DNA of 64,000 nucleotides from VRUE01 sp963699215. Lineage in GTDB: Bacteria; Actinomycetota; Thermoleophilia; Solirubrobacterales; 70-9. A model generated the notes under the pieces. That model worked only from the letters and a program-made list of their open reading frames with translations, was not told the origin of the DNA and searched no databases. The translations under genes were made by a program, and so were the position numbers. Below are positions 34,380 to 42,166 of the stretch, piece by piece. The DNA lies in the NCBI GenBank assembly GCA_963699215.1, contig OY969422.1, positions 1,178,001 to 1,242,000 on the forward strand, written 5' to 3'. How positions within the stretch are numbered: position 1 is the first letter of the stretch; every line of letters starts with the position of its first letter.

Positions 34380-35650
34380 TGCTCAGGACTATTGCGAACG
34401 CTTTCAGCGTCGCGGACATCCGCAAGAAGCTTGCGTTCACCGCGGCGATGCTGCTGCTCTACCGGCTCGGCGCCTATATCCCGGCACCGGGGGTCGACGC
34501 CGACGCGGTCAAGGAACTCTCACAGAACTTCTCCGGCAGCAACGTCCTCGGCTTCCTCAGCCTCTTCTCCGGCGGTGCGCTGGAGCGGCTCTCGCTCTTC
34601 GCCCTGGGGATCATGCCCTACATCACCGCCTCGATCATCCTGCAGTTGCTCACCGTGGTCGTCCCCTCGCTGGAGAAACTGCAGAAAGAGGGCGAGGTCG
34701 GGCAGCAGAAAATCACCCAGTACACGCGCTACCTCACGGTCGGGCTCGCCTTCGGGCAGGCCTGGGGCTTCGTCTTCCTCTTCCGGTCCTTCGGCAACCA
34801 GGCGGGGGGCAACGTGATCGGCGCTCTCACCGGGCCGAAAATCCTCCTGATCGTGATCTGCCTGACCGCCGGCTGCACGCTGTTGATGTGGCTGGGCGAG
34901 CTGATCACCCAGCGCGGCATCGGCAACGGCATCTCGCTGATGATCTTCGCCTCGATCGTCTCCGGCCTGCCCGGCGGGATCACCGCCTGGTGGGAAAACC
35001 CCGATCAGGTCTTCGTCGTGATGATGCCCTTCGTCGCGCTGGCGGTGATCGTCGCGATCGTCTTCGTCCAGGAGGGGCAGCGCCGCATCCCGGTCCAGTA
35101 CGCGAAACGGATGGTGGGGCGCAAAATGACCTCCGGTGGGTCCACCTACCTGCCGCTGCGGGTCAACATGGCCGGCGTGATCCCGGTCATCTTCGCCGCC
35201 TCGATCATGGCCTTCCCGCCGACGATCGGCCAGTTGCTGAACACCCCTGCCGCGCTCGACTTCGCCGCCTTCTTCAGTCCCAACGGCTGGGCCTACGTCG
35301 CCGGCGAGGTCTTCTTCATCATCGTCTTCACCTACTTCTACACGGCGGTCACCTTCAACCCGGTGGACCAGGCCGACAACCTGAAGAAGTACGGCGGCTT
35401 CATCCCCGGCGTGCGCCCCGGTCGCCCGACCGCCGAGTACCTCGACCGCATCCTCTCCCGCCTCACCTTCCCCGGCGCCCTCTACCTGGGTGCGGTGGCG
35501 GCGCTGCCGACGATCTTGATCAGCCAGACCTCGGCCAACTTCTTCTTCGGCGGCACCTCGATCCTGATCGTGATCGGCGTTGCGCTCGACACGGTCAAGC
35601 AGCTCGAGGCGCAGCTGATGATGAGGAACTACGAGGGGTTCCTGAAATAG
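34379..35650 (+). CDS. secY: Preprotein translocase subunit SecY
   Basis: 423 residues with ten predicted transmembrane helices. It begins with the usual amphipathic N terminus (ANAFSVADIRKKLAFTAAML), includes plug and pore helices, and the cytoplasmic loop QRRIPVQYAKRMVGRKM that contacts the ribosome and SecA. It forms the Sec channel with SecE. It overlaps rplO by one base; its TAG overlaps the first codon of adk. Confidence 0.97.
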   Translation: MLRTIANAFSVADIRKKLAFTAAMLLLYRLGAYIPAPGVDADAVKELSQNFSGSNVLGFLSLFSGGALERLSLFALGIMPYITASIILQLLTVVVPSLEKLQKEGEVGQQKITQYTRYLTVGLAFGQAWGFVFLFRSFGNQAGGNVIGALTGPKILLIVICLTAGCTLLMWLGELITQRGIGNGISLMIFASIVSGLPGGITAWWENPDQVFVVMMPFVALAVIVAIVFVQEGQRRIPVQYAKRMVGRKMTSGGSTYLPLRVNMAGVIPVIFAASIMAFPPTIGQLLNTPAALDFAAFFSPNGWAYVAGEVFFIIVFTYFYTAVTFNPVDQADNLKKYGGFIPGVRPGRPTAEYLDRILSRLTFPGALYLGAVAALPTILISQTSANFFFGGTSILIVIGVALDTVKQLEAQLMMRNYEGFLK

Positions 35651-36324
35651 AGCTCAACCTCGTACTTCTCGGCCCCCCCGGATCGGGGAAGGGCACCCAG
35701 GGAGAGCGGCTGCAGGAAGACCTGAAGCTTCCCTATTACGCGACCGGCGACATCCTGCGGGCGGCGGTCCGCGACGAGACGGAGCTGGGCAAGGCGGCCA
35801 AGGAGTACATGGACCGCGGCGACCTGGTCCCGGACGAGGTGATCGTCGGGGCGATCGGCGAGCGGATCGACTCGGCCGAGGCGGCCGACGGCTTCATCCT
35901 CGACGGCTTCCCGCGGACCGTGCCGCAGGCCGAGGCCCTTGCGGCGAAGCTGGCCGAGCTGGGCCGCGCCCTGACAGTGGTGCTGCTGATCGACGCCGAC
36001 GACGAGGAGGTGATGCGGAGACTGGGCGGTCGCCGCACCTGCGTCGAGAACGGCCACGTCTTCCACGTCGACTTCAATCCGCCCGAGCGGGAGGGGATCT
36101 GCGACATCGACGGCAGCGAGCTGATCGTCCGCGAGGACGACAAGCCCGAGGTCATCCGTCACCGGCTCTCGACCTACCACGAGAAGACCGAGCCGCTGAT
36201 CGAGCTCTACGACCACCAGAGCCTCTTGAGGCGCATCGACGGCGGCGCCGCGCCCGACGCGGTGGCCGACGAGCTGCGCCGTTCTCTGGCGACCCTGAAG
36301 CTCGAGGCCGACGAGGCCATCTAG
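35647..36324 (+). CDS. adk: Adenylate kinase (no canonical start codon)
   Basis: About 225 residues. P-loop LVLLGPPGSGKGTQGERL, AMP-binding YYATGDILRAAV, DGFPRTVPQA, and a LID region with RRTCVENGHVFHVDFNPP (only one Cys, so no zinc finger). It interconverts AMP + ATP and 2 ADP. The expected start has no ATG, GTG or TTG in frame: codons before the P-loop read CCT GAA ATA GAG CTC AAC CTC. The ATA at 35647 overlaps the secY TAG and sits where family members start. Either AUA initiation coupled to secY, or a base error, explains this. Confidence 0.92.
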   Translation: MELNLVLLGPPGSGKGTQGERLQEDLKLPYYATGDILRAAVRDETELGKAAKEYMDRGDLVPDEVIVGAIGERIDSAEAADGFILDGFPRTVPQAEALAAKLAELGRALTVVLLIDADDEEVMRRLGGRRTCVENGHVFHVDFNPPEREGICDIDGSELIVREDDKPEVIRHRLSTYHEKTEPLIELYDHQSLLRRIDGGAAPDAVADELRRSLATLKLEADEAI

Positions 36325-36364
36325 GCGGCCGGAGTTGCTGGGCCGTGCGGCTAGCGTGTATCGG

Positions 36365-37123
36365 ATGATCGTCAAGAAGACCCCTGAGCAGGTCGACGAG
36401 ATGGCGGCCGCGGGCCAGATCCTCGTCCGCTGCCTGCGGATGCTCGCCGCCAAGGCCCGCGCCGGCGTCACGACCAAGGAGCTCGATCGGGCGGCGGACA
36501 AGTTCATCCGCTCGCAGGGCGCCGAGCCCGCCTTCAAGGGCTACCGCGGGTTCCCGGGCTCGATCTGCGCCTCGCCCAACTCGATGGTCGTGCACGGCAT
36601 ACCGGGGCCCTACGAGCTGAAGCGGGGCGACGTGCTCTCGGTCGACGTCGGCGTCGTCAAGGACGGCTGGGTCGCCGATGCGGCGCTGACCGTCCCGATC
36701 GGCTCGATCGCCCCCGAGGCTCGCAAGCTGCTCGACGTGACCAAGGCGGCCCTTTTCGCCGGCGCCGAGCAGATGCAGCCGGGCAACCACCTCGGCGACG
36801 TCTCTGCGGCGATCCAGCGCACCGTCGAGATCGAGGGGCTCTCGATCATCCGCACCCTGGTCGGGCACGGGATCGGCCGCGAAATGCACGAGGACCCACA
36901 GGTCCCCAACTTCGGCGAGCCCGGCCGCGGGCCGAAGCTGGAGGAGGGCACGGTGCTGGCGATCGAGCCGATGGTCAACGCGGGCGGCCCGCTGGTCCGC
37001 ATGGGAGACGACGGCTGGGCCGTCTACTCCCAGGACGGCTCCCTGGCGGCCCACTTCGAGTTCACGATCGCGGTGACAGCCGACGGCCCCCGCATCCTCA
37101 CGCCCTGGCACGAGGACGAGTAG
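36365..37123 (+). CDS. map: Methionine aminopeptidase, type I
   Basis: 252 residues. The metal ligands are visible: Asp pair in SVDVGVVKDGWVADAAL, His in GHGIGREMHE, Glu in LAIEPM and Glu in HFEFTIAV. It removes initiator Met from nascent proteins. The ATG at 36365 (MIVKKTPEQVDEM) fits the family; an upstream in-frame start adds 10 unrelated residues. It lies 40 bp after adk. Confidence 0.96.
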   Translation: MIVKKTPEQVDEMAAAGQILVRCLRMLAAKARAGVTTKELDRAADKFIRSQGAEPAFKGYRGFPGSICASPNSMVVHGIPGPYELKRGDVLSVDVGVVKDGWVADAALTVPIGSIAPEARKLLDVTKAALFAGAEQMQPGNHLGDVSAAIQRTVEIEGLSIIRTLVGHGIGREMHEDPQVPNFGEPGRGPKLEEGTVLAIEPMVNAGGPLVRMGDDGWAVYSQDGSLAAHFEFTIAVTADGPRILTPWHEDE

Positions 37124-37140
37124 GCCCTCGGCCTCATTGC

Positions 37141-37173
37141 TTGACGCCTGCGCAGGCGCTCCCCTGCTATCTT
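37141..37173 (+). promoter_or_regulatory. Possible promoter/operator ahead of rpmJ
   Basis: TTGACG (37141-37146) and TATCTT (37168-37173) are separated by 21 bp, longer than ideal. Between them lies a perfect 14-bp palindrome, CGCCTGCGCAGGCG (37145-37158), overlapping the -35-like hexamer. It is the largest gap (141 bp) within the spc-alpha run, so an internal promoter is plausible. Confidence 0.35.
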
Positions 37174-37264
37174 TCCCGGTCGGCCCTGAGGCCGTTTGTT
37201 CGTGCCCGCTTGCCCGACTCATGGGGCCGGCGGGAGTCCTGTAGTCGAGACAACCACCGGAGCG

Positions 37265-37378
37265 ATGAAGGTCCGAGCTTCCGTAAAGCCGATGTGCGAA
37301 AAGTGCAAGGTGATCCGCCGTAACGGCGCGGTCCTCGTGATCTGCCAGAACCCGCGTCACAAGCAGCGGCAGGGCTGA
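37265..37378 (+). CDS. rpmJ: 50S ribosomal protein L36
   Basis: 37 residues: MKVRASVKPMCEKCKVIRR ending CQNPRHKQRQG. The Cys/His zinc knuckle (CEKC, CQNPRH) is complete. It opens the rpsM-rpsK-rpsD-rpoA-rplQ run. infA, which commonly sits between map and rpmJ, is absent here. Confidence 0.96.
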   Translation: MKVRASVKPMCEKCKVIRRNGAVLVICQNPRHKQRQG

Positions 37379-37382
37379 GCGG

Positions 37383-37766
37383 ATGGCACGGATCGCGGGG
37401 GTCAACATCCCGGTCAACAAGCGGGTCGAGATCGGCCTCACCTACATCTTCGGCATCGGCCGTTCGACCGCGGGGGAGATCCTCGCGGAGACGGGAATCG
37501 ATCCGAATACCTCGGTCAAGGATCTGACCGAGGACGAGGTCGTGAAACTGCGCGAGGCGGTCGAGCGGCGCGAGGTCGAGGGCGATCTGCGGCGCGAGCG
37601 CTCCCAAGACGTCAAACGGCTGATGGAGATCGGCTCCTACCGGGGCCTGCGCCATCGGCGCGGCTTGCCGGTGCGGGGGCAGCGGACGAAGACCAACGCG
37701 CGCGGCCGCAAGGGCCCCCGCCGGATGAGCGTCGCCGGCAAGCGCAAGGCGCCGACGGCGAGGTAG
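37383..37766 (+). CDS. rpsM: 30S ribosomal protein S13
   Basis: 127 residues. MARIAGVNIPVNKRVEIGLT, the GIGRSTAGEIL helix-hairpin and GLRHRRGLPVRGQRTKTNAR are the family signatures. It contacts the P-site tRNA and L5. It lies 4 bp after rpmJ. Confidence 0.97.
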   Translation: MARIAGVNIPVNKRVEIGLTYIFGIGRSTAGEILAETGIDPNTSVKDLTEDEVVKLREAVERREVEGDLRRERSQDVKRLMEIGSYRGLRHRRGLPVRGQRTKTNARGRKGPRRMSVAGKRKAPTAR

Positions 37767-37776
37767 GTAGAGACCG

Positions 37777-38178
37777 ATGGCCGCAGCCAAAAAACCCGCC
37801 AAAGGTCGCAGCCGGCGACGGACGAAAAAGAACATCGCCTACGGACAGGCCCACATCAAGACTTCCTTCAACAACACGATCGTCACCTTGACCGACACCC
37901 AGGGCAACGTGATCGCCTGGGAGTCGGCCGGCTCGGCGGGCTTCAAAGGCTCGCGCAAGTCGACCCCGTTCGCCGCCCAGGTGACCGCCGACGCGGCGGC
38001 CAAGAAGGGCATGGAACACGGGCTCGAAAAAGTCGAGGTGTTCGCCAAGGGGGCGGGCTCCGGGCGCGAGACGGCGATCCGCTCGCTGCAGGCTGCCGGT
38101 CTCGATGTGACCACCGTCAAGGACGTCTCGCCGCAGGCCCACAACGGCTGCCGGCCGAAGAAGCGGAGGAGGGTCTAG
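37777..38178 (+). CDS. rpsK: 30S ribosomal protein S11
   Basis: 133 residues. NNTIVTLTDTQGNVIAWES and the C-terminal PQAHNGCRPKKRRRV are typical. It forms the mRNA exit platform. The stop overlaps the rpsD GTG by one base. Confidence 0.97.
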   Translation: MAAAKKPAKGRSRRRTKKNIAYGQAHIKTSFNNTIVTLTDTQGNVIAWESAGSAGFKGSRKSTPFAAQVTADAAAKKGMEHGLEKVEVFAKGAGSGRETAIRSLQAAGLDVTTVKDVSPQAHNGCRPKKRRRV

Positions 38179-38798
38179 TGGCCCGCGACACCTCCGCCCA
38201 GTGCAAGCAGTGCCGCCGCGAGGGCCAGAAGCTCTTCCTCAAGGGCGAGCGCTGCTTCACCGACAAGTGCGGCGTCGAGCGGCGGTCCTACCCGCCGGGC
38301 GAGCACGGCCGCGGTCGCATGCGCCAGTCCGAGTACCGGGTGCAGCTGCGCGAGAAGCAGAAGACGCGCCGCTACTACCAGGTGCTCGAGAGCCAGTTCC
38401 GCGCCTACTACGACAAGGCCTCGCGCCAGGACGGCGTCACCGGCGAGAACCTGCTGCGCCTGCTCGAGTCCCGGTTCGACAACGTCCTCGTGCGGCTCGG
38501 TTTCGCCGCCTCGCGACGCCAGGCTCGGCAGCTGGTCCGCCACGGCCACTGGATGGTCAACGGGCGCCGCGTCGACGTGCCTTCCTACCAGGTGCGCCCC
38601 GAGGACGTGATCTCGATCAAGTCCGGCTCGGCGGCCACCGAGACGATTCGCAAGGCGACCGAGCTGGTCTCGACCGTGCCGGCCTGGCTGCAGGCCGATC
38701 ACGACTCGCTCACCGCCAAGGTCCTGCGCTACCCAGAGCGCGCGGAGATCTCGGCGCCGGTGCAGGAGCAGCTGATCGTCGAGCTGTACTCCAAGTAG
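38178..38798 (+). CDS. rpsD: 30S ribosomal protein S4
   Basis: 206 residues, GTG start. An N-terminal Cys cluster (CKQCRREGQKLFLKGERC...CGVE) suggests the zinc form. The S4 RNA-binding domain reads RLDNVLVRLGF-like (RFDNVLVRLGFAASRRQARQ). It is a primary 16S assembly protein. Confidence 0.97.
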   Translation: MARDTSAQCKQCRREGQKLFLKGERCFTDKCGVERRSYPPGEHGRGRMRQSEYRVQLREKQKTRRYYQVLESQFRAYYDKASRQDGVTGENLLRLLESRFDNVLVRLGFAASRRQARQLVRHGHWMVNGRRVDVPSYQVRPEDVISIKSGSAATETIRKATELVSTVPAWLQADHDSLTAKVLRYPERAEISAPVQEQLIVELYSK

Positions 38799-38837
38799 TC
38801 CGGACCGATTTCTGAAACACCCATACGCAAGGAACTC

Positions 38838-39830
38838 ATGACCACTGACTTTCAGGTCCCTCGTATCACCGCAGAGAAGGTGGATGACCGCCGCGGCACG
38901 TTCACGATCGAGCCCCTCGACAAGGGCTTCGGCTACACCTTCGGCAACAGCATCCGTCGCGTCCTGCTCTCCTCGCTGGGCGGCGCAGCGGTCACCAGCG
39001 TCCGCATCGAGGGCGTCGCGCACGAGTTCTCCAGTGTGCCGGGCGTCAAGGAGGACGTCACCGACATCGTCCTCAACTTGAAGGACCTGGTCGTCCGCAT
39101 GCACACCGACGCCGACGAGGTCGAGGCGCCGCTGGTCGCCACCGGCCCCGGCGAGATCAAGGCGAAGGACATCGACCTGCCGTCGGGAGTGGAGATCCTC
39201 AACCCCGACGCGCCGATCGCGACGCTGGAGAAAAAAACGAAGCTCGAGGTCTACCTGACGATCGGCCGCGGCCGCGGTTACTCGCCGGCCGAAGAGAACA
39301 AGTCCGACGACCAGCCGATCGGCGTGATCCCGATCGACTCGATCTTCTCGCCGATCCGGCGCGCCTCCTACTCGGTTGCGACCGCCCGGGTCGGTCAGCG
39401 GACCGACTTCGACAAACTGACCCTGGAGCTCGAGACCGACGGCTCGATCGAGCCGGCTGCGGCTCTGCGCGAGGCCTCGGAGATCCTGATCAAGACGCTG
39501 GCGATCTTCACCGACGCCGAGCGGGTCGAGGAGCTGACTGCCCGCGAAGCCATCTCCGCACCGTTGCCGAGCGACGGGCTGTCCGCCATCGGCGGCGGAG
39601 ACGGAGTTGGCTCGGCAGCCAGCAACGGGCTCGACGAGATCCTGATCGAGGAGCTGGAGCTGGGGGTGCGCTCTTACAACTGCCTCAAGCGGGCCGGCGT
39701 GCAGACGGTCGGCGACCTGGTTCGCAAGACCCGCTCGGAGCTGAACGCGATCCCCAACTTCGGCTCGAAATCGATCGAGGAAGTAATCGAGACCCTGCAG
39801 GCCCGCGGCCTCGATCTGAGCCAGGACTAA
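38838..39830 (+). CDS. rpoA: DNA-directed RNA polymerase subunit alpha
   Basis: 330 residues. The N-terminal dimerisation domain includes GFGYTFGNSIRRVLLSSLGG; a ~20-residue Gly/Ser linker (SAIGGGDGVGSAASNG) leads to the C-terminal domain (LGVRSYNCLKRAGVQTVGDL, FGSKSIEEVIETL) that binds UP elements and activators. It lies 39 bp after rpsD. Confidence 0.98.
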   Translation: MTTDFQVPRITAEKVDDRRGTFTIEPLDKGFGYTFGNSIRRVLLSSLGGAAVTSVRIEGVAHEFSSVPGVKEDVTDIVLNLKDLVVRMHTDADEVEAPLVATGPGEIKAKDIDLPSGVEILNPDAPIATLEKKTKLEVYLTIGRGRGYSPAEENKSDDQPIGVIPIDSIFSPIRRASYSVATARVGQRTDFDKLTLELETDGSIEPAAALREASEILIKTLAIFTDAERVEELTAREAISAPLPSDGLSAIGGGDGVGSAASNGLDEILIEELELGVRSYNCLKRAGVQTVGDLVRKTRSELNAIPNFGSKSIEEVIETLQARGLDLSQD

Positions 39831-39855
39831 GCAGGCGAGAGCGGACGAGGAGCCG

Positions 39856-40209
39856 ATGCGCCACCGCAAGAAACGCAACAAGCTCAGCCGCAACGCATCG
39901 CATCGCGAGTCGCTGCTCTCCAATCTCTCCAAGCAGCTGATCGAGCACGAGCGGATCAAGACCAGCCAGGCCAAGGCAAAGGCGGTCAAGCCCGAGGTCG
40001 AGCAGCTGATCACCCTCGCCAAGCGGGGCGACCTGCATGCTCGCCGCCAGGCGCTGGCGACTCTGCACAACGACAAGTTCGTGGTGCACAAGCTGTTCGA
40101 GGAGGTCGCGCCGCGATACACGGACCGGCCCGGTGGCTACACGCGGATCGTCAAGCTGGGCCCGCGGCGGTCCGACAGTACCGAGATGGTCTATCTCGAG
40201 CTCGTCTAG
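39856..40209 (+). CDS. rplQ: 50S ribosomal protein L17
   Basis: 117 residues. MRHRKKRNKLSRNASHRESL and GGYTRIVKLGPRRSDSTEM are typical. It is the last gene of the alpha operon; 13 bp after its stop begins a 122-bp palindromic repeat that may act as terminator. GAGGAG precedes the ATG. Confidence 0.97.
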   Translation: MRHRKKRNKLSRNASHRESLLSNLSKQLIEHERIKTSQAKAKAVKPEVEQLITLAKRGDLHARRQALATLHNDKFVVHKLFEEVAPRYTDRPGGYTRIVKLGPRRSDSTEMVYLELV

Positions 40210-40221
40210 CGCTTCAGTTGG

Positions 40222-40343
40222 GGGAGGGCAGGGGGGTGTCCTCGCCTTGCTGGGTTTTCGCCTGGATGGCTTGCGGCCGTCCGAGATTGCTGGTGGGGCG
40301 AAAAAGAGGACGGCGCTGCGGCGAGGACACCCCCTGCCCTCCC
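40222..40343. repeat. ~120-bp structured repeat, copy L (between rplQ and truA)
   Basis: Terminal arms GGGAGGGCAGGGGGG... (40222-40246) and ...CCCCCTGCCCTCCC (40320-40343) are complementary over ~24 bp apart from one extra G. Internal pairs include TTTTCGCC/GGCGAAAA. A homologous copy lies inverted at 41190-41308. In this copy the outer stem may end rplQ transcription. Confidence 0.8.
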
Positions 40344-40397
40344 ACTCAGAGCTAAGCCAGCTCTTTCAATAGCTCCACCAGCGCGCGCGTCGGAGAT

Positions 40398-40421
40398 TTG
40401 ACCACCCCATAGGGGGGTCAA
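40398..40421. repeat. Short palindrome downstream of truA
   Basis: TTGACCACCCC-ATA-GGGGGGTCAA, arms matching apart from one bulged base, 7 bp after the truA stop. It could be a weak truA terminator. The CCCATAGGG centre resembles the repeat at 3250-3281. Confidence 0.5.
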
Positions 40422-40427
40422 TGTCGG

Positions 40428-41162
40428 CTACGTGTAGCTGACCGACTCTAGGTAGAGGCCGTGGGGTGGGGCGGTGTCGCCGGCGTCGCTGCGGGTAGCG
40501 CCCTGGAGGAGCTGCGTGAAGTCGTCGGGGCGGCGGCGGCCGGAGGCGACCTCCAGCATCGTGCCGACGAGGATGCGGACCATGTTGCGCATGAAGGCGT
40601 CGGCGGTGATGCGGAAGCTGAGGATGTCGCCATCCTGCTCCCAGCCGGCGGCGAGGATGTCGCGCTCGAAGCGGACGTGGTCGGTCTGGGTCGGGGTGAA
40701 GGCGGTGAAGTCGTGGTTGCCTGGGAGGGCTGCGGCGCAGGCTTCCAATGCCTCGAGGTCGGTGCGGTGGGGCCACCAGAGGGCGCGGCCCTGCTCGAAC
40801 GGGCTCGGTGCGGAGCGGGCCAGGATCCGGTAGACGTAGCTGCGCGACTTGGCGCTGTGCCGCGCATCGAAGCCGTCCTCGGCGACCGTCGCGGTGGTGA
40901 CGGCGACGTCGTCTGGCCCGACTCCGTTCAGCCGCCGAGCCAGATCCTCCCGCACCTCCACCTCGGTGTCGAAGCTCGCCACCTGCCCCAGGGCATGCAC
41001 GCCCGTATCGGTCCGCCCGGCGACCGTCAGCTGCACCGGCTCCCGCAGCACCGTGGCCAGCGCAGCCTCCAGCTCCCCCTGCACGGTGCGCAGCCCAGGC
41101 TGAGCCGCCCATCCCCTGAACCCGCTCCCGTCATATTCAAGCTCCAACCGAACGGTGGTCAT
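40428..41162 (-). CDS. truA: tRNA pseudouridine(38-40) synthase TruA
   Basis: 244 residues. VRLELEYDGSGFRGWAAQPG at the start, the catalytic Asp in AGRTDTGVHALGQVASF, and FMRNMVRILVGTMLEVASGR near the end are TruA signatures. It modifies the anticodon arm of many tRNAs. In many actinobacteria truA follows rplQ on the same strand; here it is inverted and bracketed by two inverted copies of a ~120-bp repeat, as if the segment had flipped. Confidence 0.96.
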   Translation of the reverse strand: MTTVRLELEYDGSGFRGWAAQPGLRTVQGELEAALATVLREPVQLTVAGRTDTGVHALGQVASFDTEVEVREDLARRLNGVGPDDVAVTTATVAEDGFDARHSAKSRSYVYRILARSAPSPFEQGRALWWPHRTDLEALEACAAALPGNHDFTAFTPTQTDHVRFERDILAAGWEQDGDILSFRITADAFMRNMVRILVGTMLEVASGRRRPDDFTQLLQGATRSDAGDTAPPHGLYLESVSYT

Positions 41163-41189
41163 CGGGGGGAGTATGCCTGCGCTCGACGA

Positions 41190-41308
41190 GGGAGGGCAGG
41201 GGTGTTCGGTCGGCAGCGGCGTCCTCTTTTCGCCCTGTTTGCTCAGTGAGGGAGGCCTGGCTCTTATGGCGAAAAACCCAGTAACGGCCGGACGCCCCCT
41301 GCCCTCCC
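41190..41308. repeat. ~120-bp structured repeat, copy R (between truA and surE)
   Basis: The reverse complement aligns along its length with copy L: shared GGGAGGGCAGGGGG, CTGGGTTTT.CGCC, GGGCGAAAA.GAGGACG.CGCTGC and TGCCCTCCC blocks with a diverged middle. A degenerate CGGACGCCCCCT tail repeat follows at ~41322-41334. Confidence 0.8.
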
Positions 41309-41356
41309 TTTACGGCGAGCCCGGACGCCCCCTCCCCCGTCCCTAGAATCGCCTTC

Positions 41357-42166
41357 ATGCGCGTCCTGCTGACCAACGACGACGGCATCTCGGCGCCTGG
41401 CCTGCAGGCCGCCCGCCGCGCCCTGCGCGAGCTGGACGGGGTCGAGGTCGACGTGATCGCGCCCGACTCGAACCGCAGCGCCACCGCGCGCAGCATCACC
41501 ACCCGCTCGCCACTGACTGTCGAGGAGGTCGAGTTCGGCGACGGCGACCGTGGTTACGCCACCAGCGGCACCCCGGTCGACTGCGTCCGCTTCGCCGAGC
41601 TGGGCCTGGTCGGGCACCGGCCGGACCTGATCGTCTCCGGGATCAATCACGGCGCCAACCTCGGCGACGACATCACCTACTCGGGCACGGTCGCCGCGGC
41701 GTTCGAGGGGATCGTCCTCGGCATTCCCGCGGTGGCTGTCTCCCAGCAGTCCTCGGGCGGGGGCATGGGCTATGTGAGCGGCCAGTTCGACTTCTCGATC
41801 GCGGCGCCCTTCGTCGCTCAGCTGGTCGCCGCGCTGGAGCACGAGCCGATGCCGCCGAAGACGCTGATCAACGTCAACTGCCCGGCCGGCGAGCCGAACG
41901 GGATCGAGGTGACGAAGCTCGGCAAACGCATCTACAACGACGAGCTGAAGCTCGTCTCCGAAGACGAGGACGGCCGCCGCCACTACGAGATCTACGGCTG
42001 GCAGCCCGGGTTCAAGGAGATCGAGGGAACCGATCTGATCGCCCTCTCGCAGGGACGGATCGCGGTCACGCCGATCCACTTCGACCTCACCGATCACGGC
42101 GGCCTGGACCGGCTGCGCGGCTGGCGCTTCGAGGAGATGCTGGCGGCGAGCGCTCCGACGGCGTGA
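41357..42166 (+). CDS. surE: 5'/3'-nucleotidase SurE
   Basis: 269 residues. Metal-binding Asp-Asp in MRVLLTNDDGISAPGL, the PDSNRSA loop and SGINHGANLGDDITYSGTVA are SurE hallmarks. It dephosphorylates nucleoside monophosphates and short polyphosphate. It lies immediately before ligA, whose frame begins at its stop codon. Confidence 0.95.
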   Translation: MRVLLTNDDGISAPGLQAARRALRELDGVEVDVIAPDSNRSATARSITTRSPLTVEEVEFGDGDRGYATSGTPVDCVRFAELGLVGHRPDLIVSGINHGANLGDDITYSGTVAAAFEGIVLGIPAVAVSQQSSGGGMGYVSGQFDFSIAAPFVAQLVAALEHEPMPPKTLINVNCPAGEPNGIEVTKLGKRIYNDELKLVSEDEDGRRHYEIYGWQPGFKEIEGTDLIALSQGRIAVTPIHFDLTDHGGLDRLRGWRFEEMLAASAPTA

